Below, one piece after another: positions 19,525 to 22,500 of a DNA stretch of 22,500 bases. Every line of letters starts with the position of its first letter. Position 1 is the stretch's first letter. Position numbers and translations under genes: made by a program. The notes below the pieces were generated by a model. The model had not been told where the DNA came from. It worked only from the letters and a program-made list of their open reading frames with translations, and did no database searches. Source of the DNA: Leptospira weilii (GTDB lineage: Bacteria > Spirochaetota > Leptospiria > Leptospirales > Leptospiraceae); the NCBI RefSeq assembly GCF_006874765.1, contig NZ_CP040840.1, forward strand, positions 2,947,501 to 2,970,000, given 5' to 3'.

Positions 19525-19843
19525 AGGCGCATTCTTAGTATCGGTCGTTTTTGAGATTTTTTATACGATCGATTTTGTTTAAAAAGCGGTCTTTTACAAT
19601 TCCTCGTTGGCAGGGAAACGAAAACGTTCTTATAGATTTAAGCGACTTTTGGTCCTATTGAACTTTAAAAGAGCGATGTCTTTGATGAGATCGATAATCG
19701 AATTGTAAGTTTTCTTAAACATTGATTAAGATGTAAATGATTGACGATTCTGAACTCACAATTATGCCTAACGAAAATTCACCAGGATATCATTACTTTG
19801 CGAAAGAATAAAACATAGTTAATAGATAGTTGCACCGAGAGAA
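19525..19843. other. Intergenic region of 319 bp downstream of rodA
   Basis: No clear terminator or RNA gene is visible. A 24-codon plus-strand frame (19737-19811) has ordinary amino-acid content but only a weak ribosome-binding site, so it is not called as a gene. The part next to 19524 probably holds the promoter of the downstream minus-strand gene. Confidence 0.5.

Positions 19844-22500
<2,657 letters not shown>

Noticed and set aside
19737..19811. 24-codon plus-strand frame as a small protein gene
   Set aside because: Composition is ordinary, but the ribosome-binding site is weak and there is no promoter or conservation evidence; chance frames of this length are common.

Overview
The window reads as chromosome of a spirochaete of the genus Leptospira, most likely a pathogenic-clade species. 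This is inferred from gene content, lipobox-type lipoproteins, moderately AT-rich coding sequence with much more AT-rich spacers, and many decayed dispersed repeats. No database search was possible, so the species is open.

Layout. 1-1917: tail of a probable outer-membrane protein, overlapped (ATGA) by a large lipoprotein gene, then a convergent cysteine-rich small lipoprotein. 2342-5424: nitronate monooxygenase-like enzyme (-), small ABM-domain protein (+), six-TM class III adenylate cyclase (-) whose 3' end overlaps the ABM gene antisense by 59 bp, and an Rrf2 regulator (+) with a palindromic operator just before its start codon. 5425-7512: an accessory islet with two small genes (DUF1801, MepB family) among repeat-rich DNA that includes two MITE-like elements. 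7513-11006: two-gene minus-strand operon of a very large polytopic membrane protein and a DUF445 protein, joined by a TGATG overlap. 11007-12409: a graveyard spacer with a second MITE copy, a duplicated fragment of the neighbouring membrane-protein gene, and a dispersed repeat. 12410-15273: outer-membrane porin of the alginate-export type plus sulfate-binding protein (sbp), in one operon without permease or ATPase genes beside it. 15274-17754: mostly non-coding, with an inverted-repeat element, one unrecognised gene, a 12-bp-arm hairpin and a 76-bp tandem array that runs into the 3' end of the next gene. 17755-19524: a pterin enzyme of the PTPS family with an E-x2-HGH active site (PTPS-III-like), a small CxxC redox-disulfide protein, and an unrecognised cytoplasmic protein. 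19844-22500: rodA (TTG start, strong Shine-Dalgarno) and the 3' part of pbp2/mrdA, the elongasome peptidoglycan synthase pair.

How genes work together. RodA and PBP2 form the lateral-wall glycosyltransferase/transpeptidase pair; both show non-canonical residues at positions usually conserved. The porin and Sbp are likely the outer-membrane and periplasmic parts of an oxyanion (sulfate/thiosulfate) uptake route. The PTPS-III-like enzyme is a candidate folate-pathway bypass of dihydroneopterin aldolase. Nothing resembling CRISPR, prophage, tRNA or rRNA genes was seen.
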